From Prorocentrum cordatum (taxonomy: Eukaryota > Sar > Dinophyceae > Prorocentrales > Prorocentraceae), in NCBI GenBank assembly GCA_963575745.1, contig CAUYUJ010015837.1:1261540-1325539 (forward strand): 64,000 nt of DNA. The letters run 5' to 3'. A program made the translations under genes and the position numbers. Positions 63,000 to 64,000 of this stretch are shown here, piece by piece. Every line of letters starts with the position of its first letter. Positions within the stretch are counted from its first letter, which is position 1. The notes beneath the pieces were generated by a model, which saw nothing but the letters and a program-made list of their open reading frames with translations, made no database searches and was not told where the DNA came from.

Positions 63000-64000
63000 G
63001 CGCTCCTCTCCGTTCAATCTCTTTCCATCGCCCCTTCGCGCCCTCCTCCTCGTCGTCATCCTTTTCTTTTTCTCGCCCCCGACGCAGCCTCTCCCCCCCC
63101 ATCCCGCCCTCTCCGCCTCCACCCCATCCGCTCCTCCCGCCCGTGGGCCGCGGTTTTGCGCCAGCAAGCGACTGGCAGCGTGGCATTATTTGACCTGGAA
63201 AATCATGGCGGAAGGGTGGCAGCGAGGGAACGGGGCGGAAGGGGGAAAGCTTGCCTGTGAGACGGGCGGCGCAGCCCGCATCGCCCGCCAGGAGATTCTG
63301 GGATCCCTGCGAGCGCCCGATTCCTTGTCGCTGTTCGAGGGGGCCAGGCCCGCGCGCTGCCCGGACTGCCGCCCCGCACCGAACGCCCGAAAGACCAGTG
63401 CTGCTGCGGTTGGTTTGAAGACGTGCGCCATCCGTCTTCGCACACCCTCCCCCACCCCTCCCTCCCTCGTCCCCGCTCCCTTCATCCTCCGTCCCACCCC
63501 TCCTTCGCTCCCTCCTTCTCCCTCCATCCCACCCTCTCTCTTTCCTTATTCCCCCCTCCTCCTTCCCTCAATCGTCGCCCTCGCCATCTATCGCATTCGC
63601 CCATCTCGCGTCGCGGGGGCTTCGCCGCAGCGAGGCGAGGGGGCGAGGGGGGCGGGGGGTGGGGGCGGGGAGGGGGCCACGGCCCATATCCAGAGCCCAT
63701 CTAGTATCGCGTGCTCTCGAGAACGCCCCCCCGCCCCCAGCGGTGCCTGCGGCCCGCCCGTGGAGGGGGGGGGGGGGGGGCGCGTCTGTTCGAGCGCGCT
63801 CCATAACGTGTCTCGGGGAAAATTTCGATGCGAAGTCCAGCCGCGGCGACTGGCGACTGGCGGAAGGTACGCGCTGCATGATCCAAACACAATGCACCCA
63901 AGACTTGGCGCGCGCATGTGCACCGAAGGCACGCGCGCGATGCAGTGTGCAGGTGCGCTGAGTGCACGCCCATGGCAAGCACTGTACAAACAAAGCCAGT
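63000..64000. other. Unassigned GC-rich end of window
   Basis: CT-rich DNA (63420-63560) and G-rich runs (63640-63780, including a 15-base G run near 63766). One plus-strand frame from about ATG 63205 includes CETGGAARIARQEILGSLRA and CPDCRPAPNARKTSAAAVGL, perhaps an exon. No family is recognised and the end is outside the window. Confidence 0.3.

Noticed and set aside
1-64000. tRNA, rRNA and spliced-leader RNA genes
   Set aside because: No cloverleaf, rRNA core or leader followed by a donor and Sm-like site was recognised by eye. A covariance-model scan would be needed to exclude them.
63205-64000. Plus-strand frame open from ATG 63205 towards the window end
   Set aside because: Most of it crosses CT-rich and G-run DNA, where open frames are common. 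Only the first part looks exon-like and I could not confirm it.

Overview
The window reads as nuclear DNA of a dinoflagellate. The evidence is GC-rich sequence, megabase-style stretches of simple repeat between few genes, and relict copies of the dinoflagellate spliced leader (core AGCCATTTTGGCTC) next to several coding blocks. Two of these relicts match the leader over their full length, at 22320-22340 and 45347-45367, both on the minus strand. There are also non-LTR retrotransposons of the endonuclease-RT-RNase H type and introns with odd or non-canonical borders. The species cannot be named from sequence alone. A 100-base N gap lies at 28901-29000.

Layout. 1-20 kb is almost gene-free. It holds CAT, GAT (1.1 kb) and GAC/CAC (about 4 kb) trinucleotide arrays, CT, CCT and GGA tracts, degenerate CCAAGAGG-type repeats, several minisatellites, a 65-bp-arm foldback element and a small inverted-repeat element (17398-17592). 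20.7-22.3 kb is a minus-strand processed pseudogene headed by a spliced-leader relict. 24.4-28.2 kb is a heavily broken LINE. 28.2-38.8 kb is again repeats, with the gap, about 380-bp tandem units, an 18-bp array, a TTTAGCTTAGC array and a 27-bp-arm palindrome. 38.9-45.4 kb is a much better preserved LINE on the minus strand, with ORF1, endonuclease, RT, RNase H and zinc knuckles. It is interrupted by at least two frameshifts, and its 5' end carries a spliced-leader relict.

From 46 kb on, the gene-like blocks are all on the plus strand. The main gene (46402 to about 53320) is spliced. It encodes a BMT5-like (DUF2431) rRNA uridine methyltransferase domain, two C2H2-like fingers, an acidic linker, an S4 RNA-binding segment and the start of an RluA-type pseudouridine synthase. 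The introns can be placed by frame: a 213-bp inverted-repeat element (introner-like), a GT-AG intron, a 215-bp intron bounded by 21-bp direct repeats, and a 4.7-kb intron filled with the minisatellites seen elsewhere in the window. Next come a transposase-like ORF (53776-55161), a two-frame unknown gene (56422-57404) with a possible further exon (about 57850-58128), and an intronless ORF (61847-62776) behind a spliced-leader relict, with an in-frame TGA before a Cys-rich tail.

The strongest themes are repeated mRNA recycling (leader relicts on a LINE, a pseudogene and an intronless ORF), possible intron gain by a small inverted-repeat element, and a possible fusion of two rRNA-modifying activities. 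All calls come from reading the sequence and no database search was possible.
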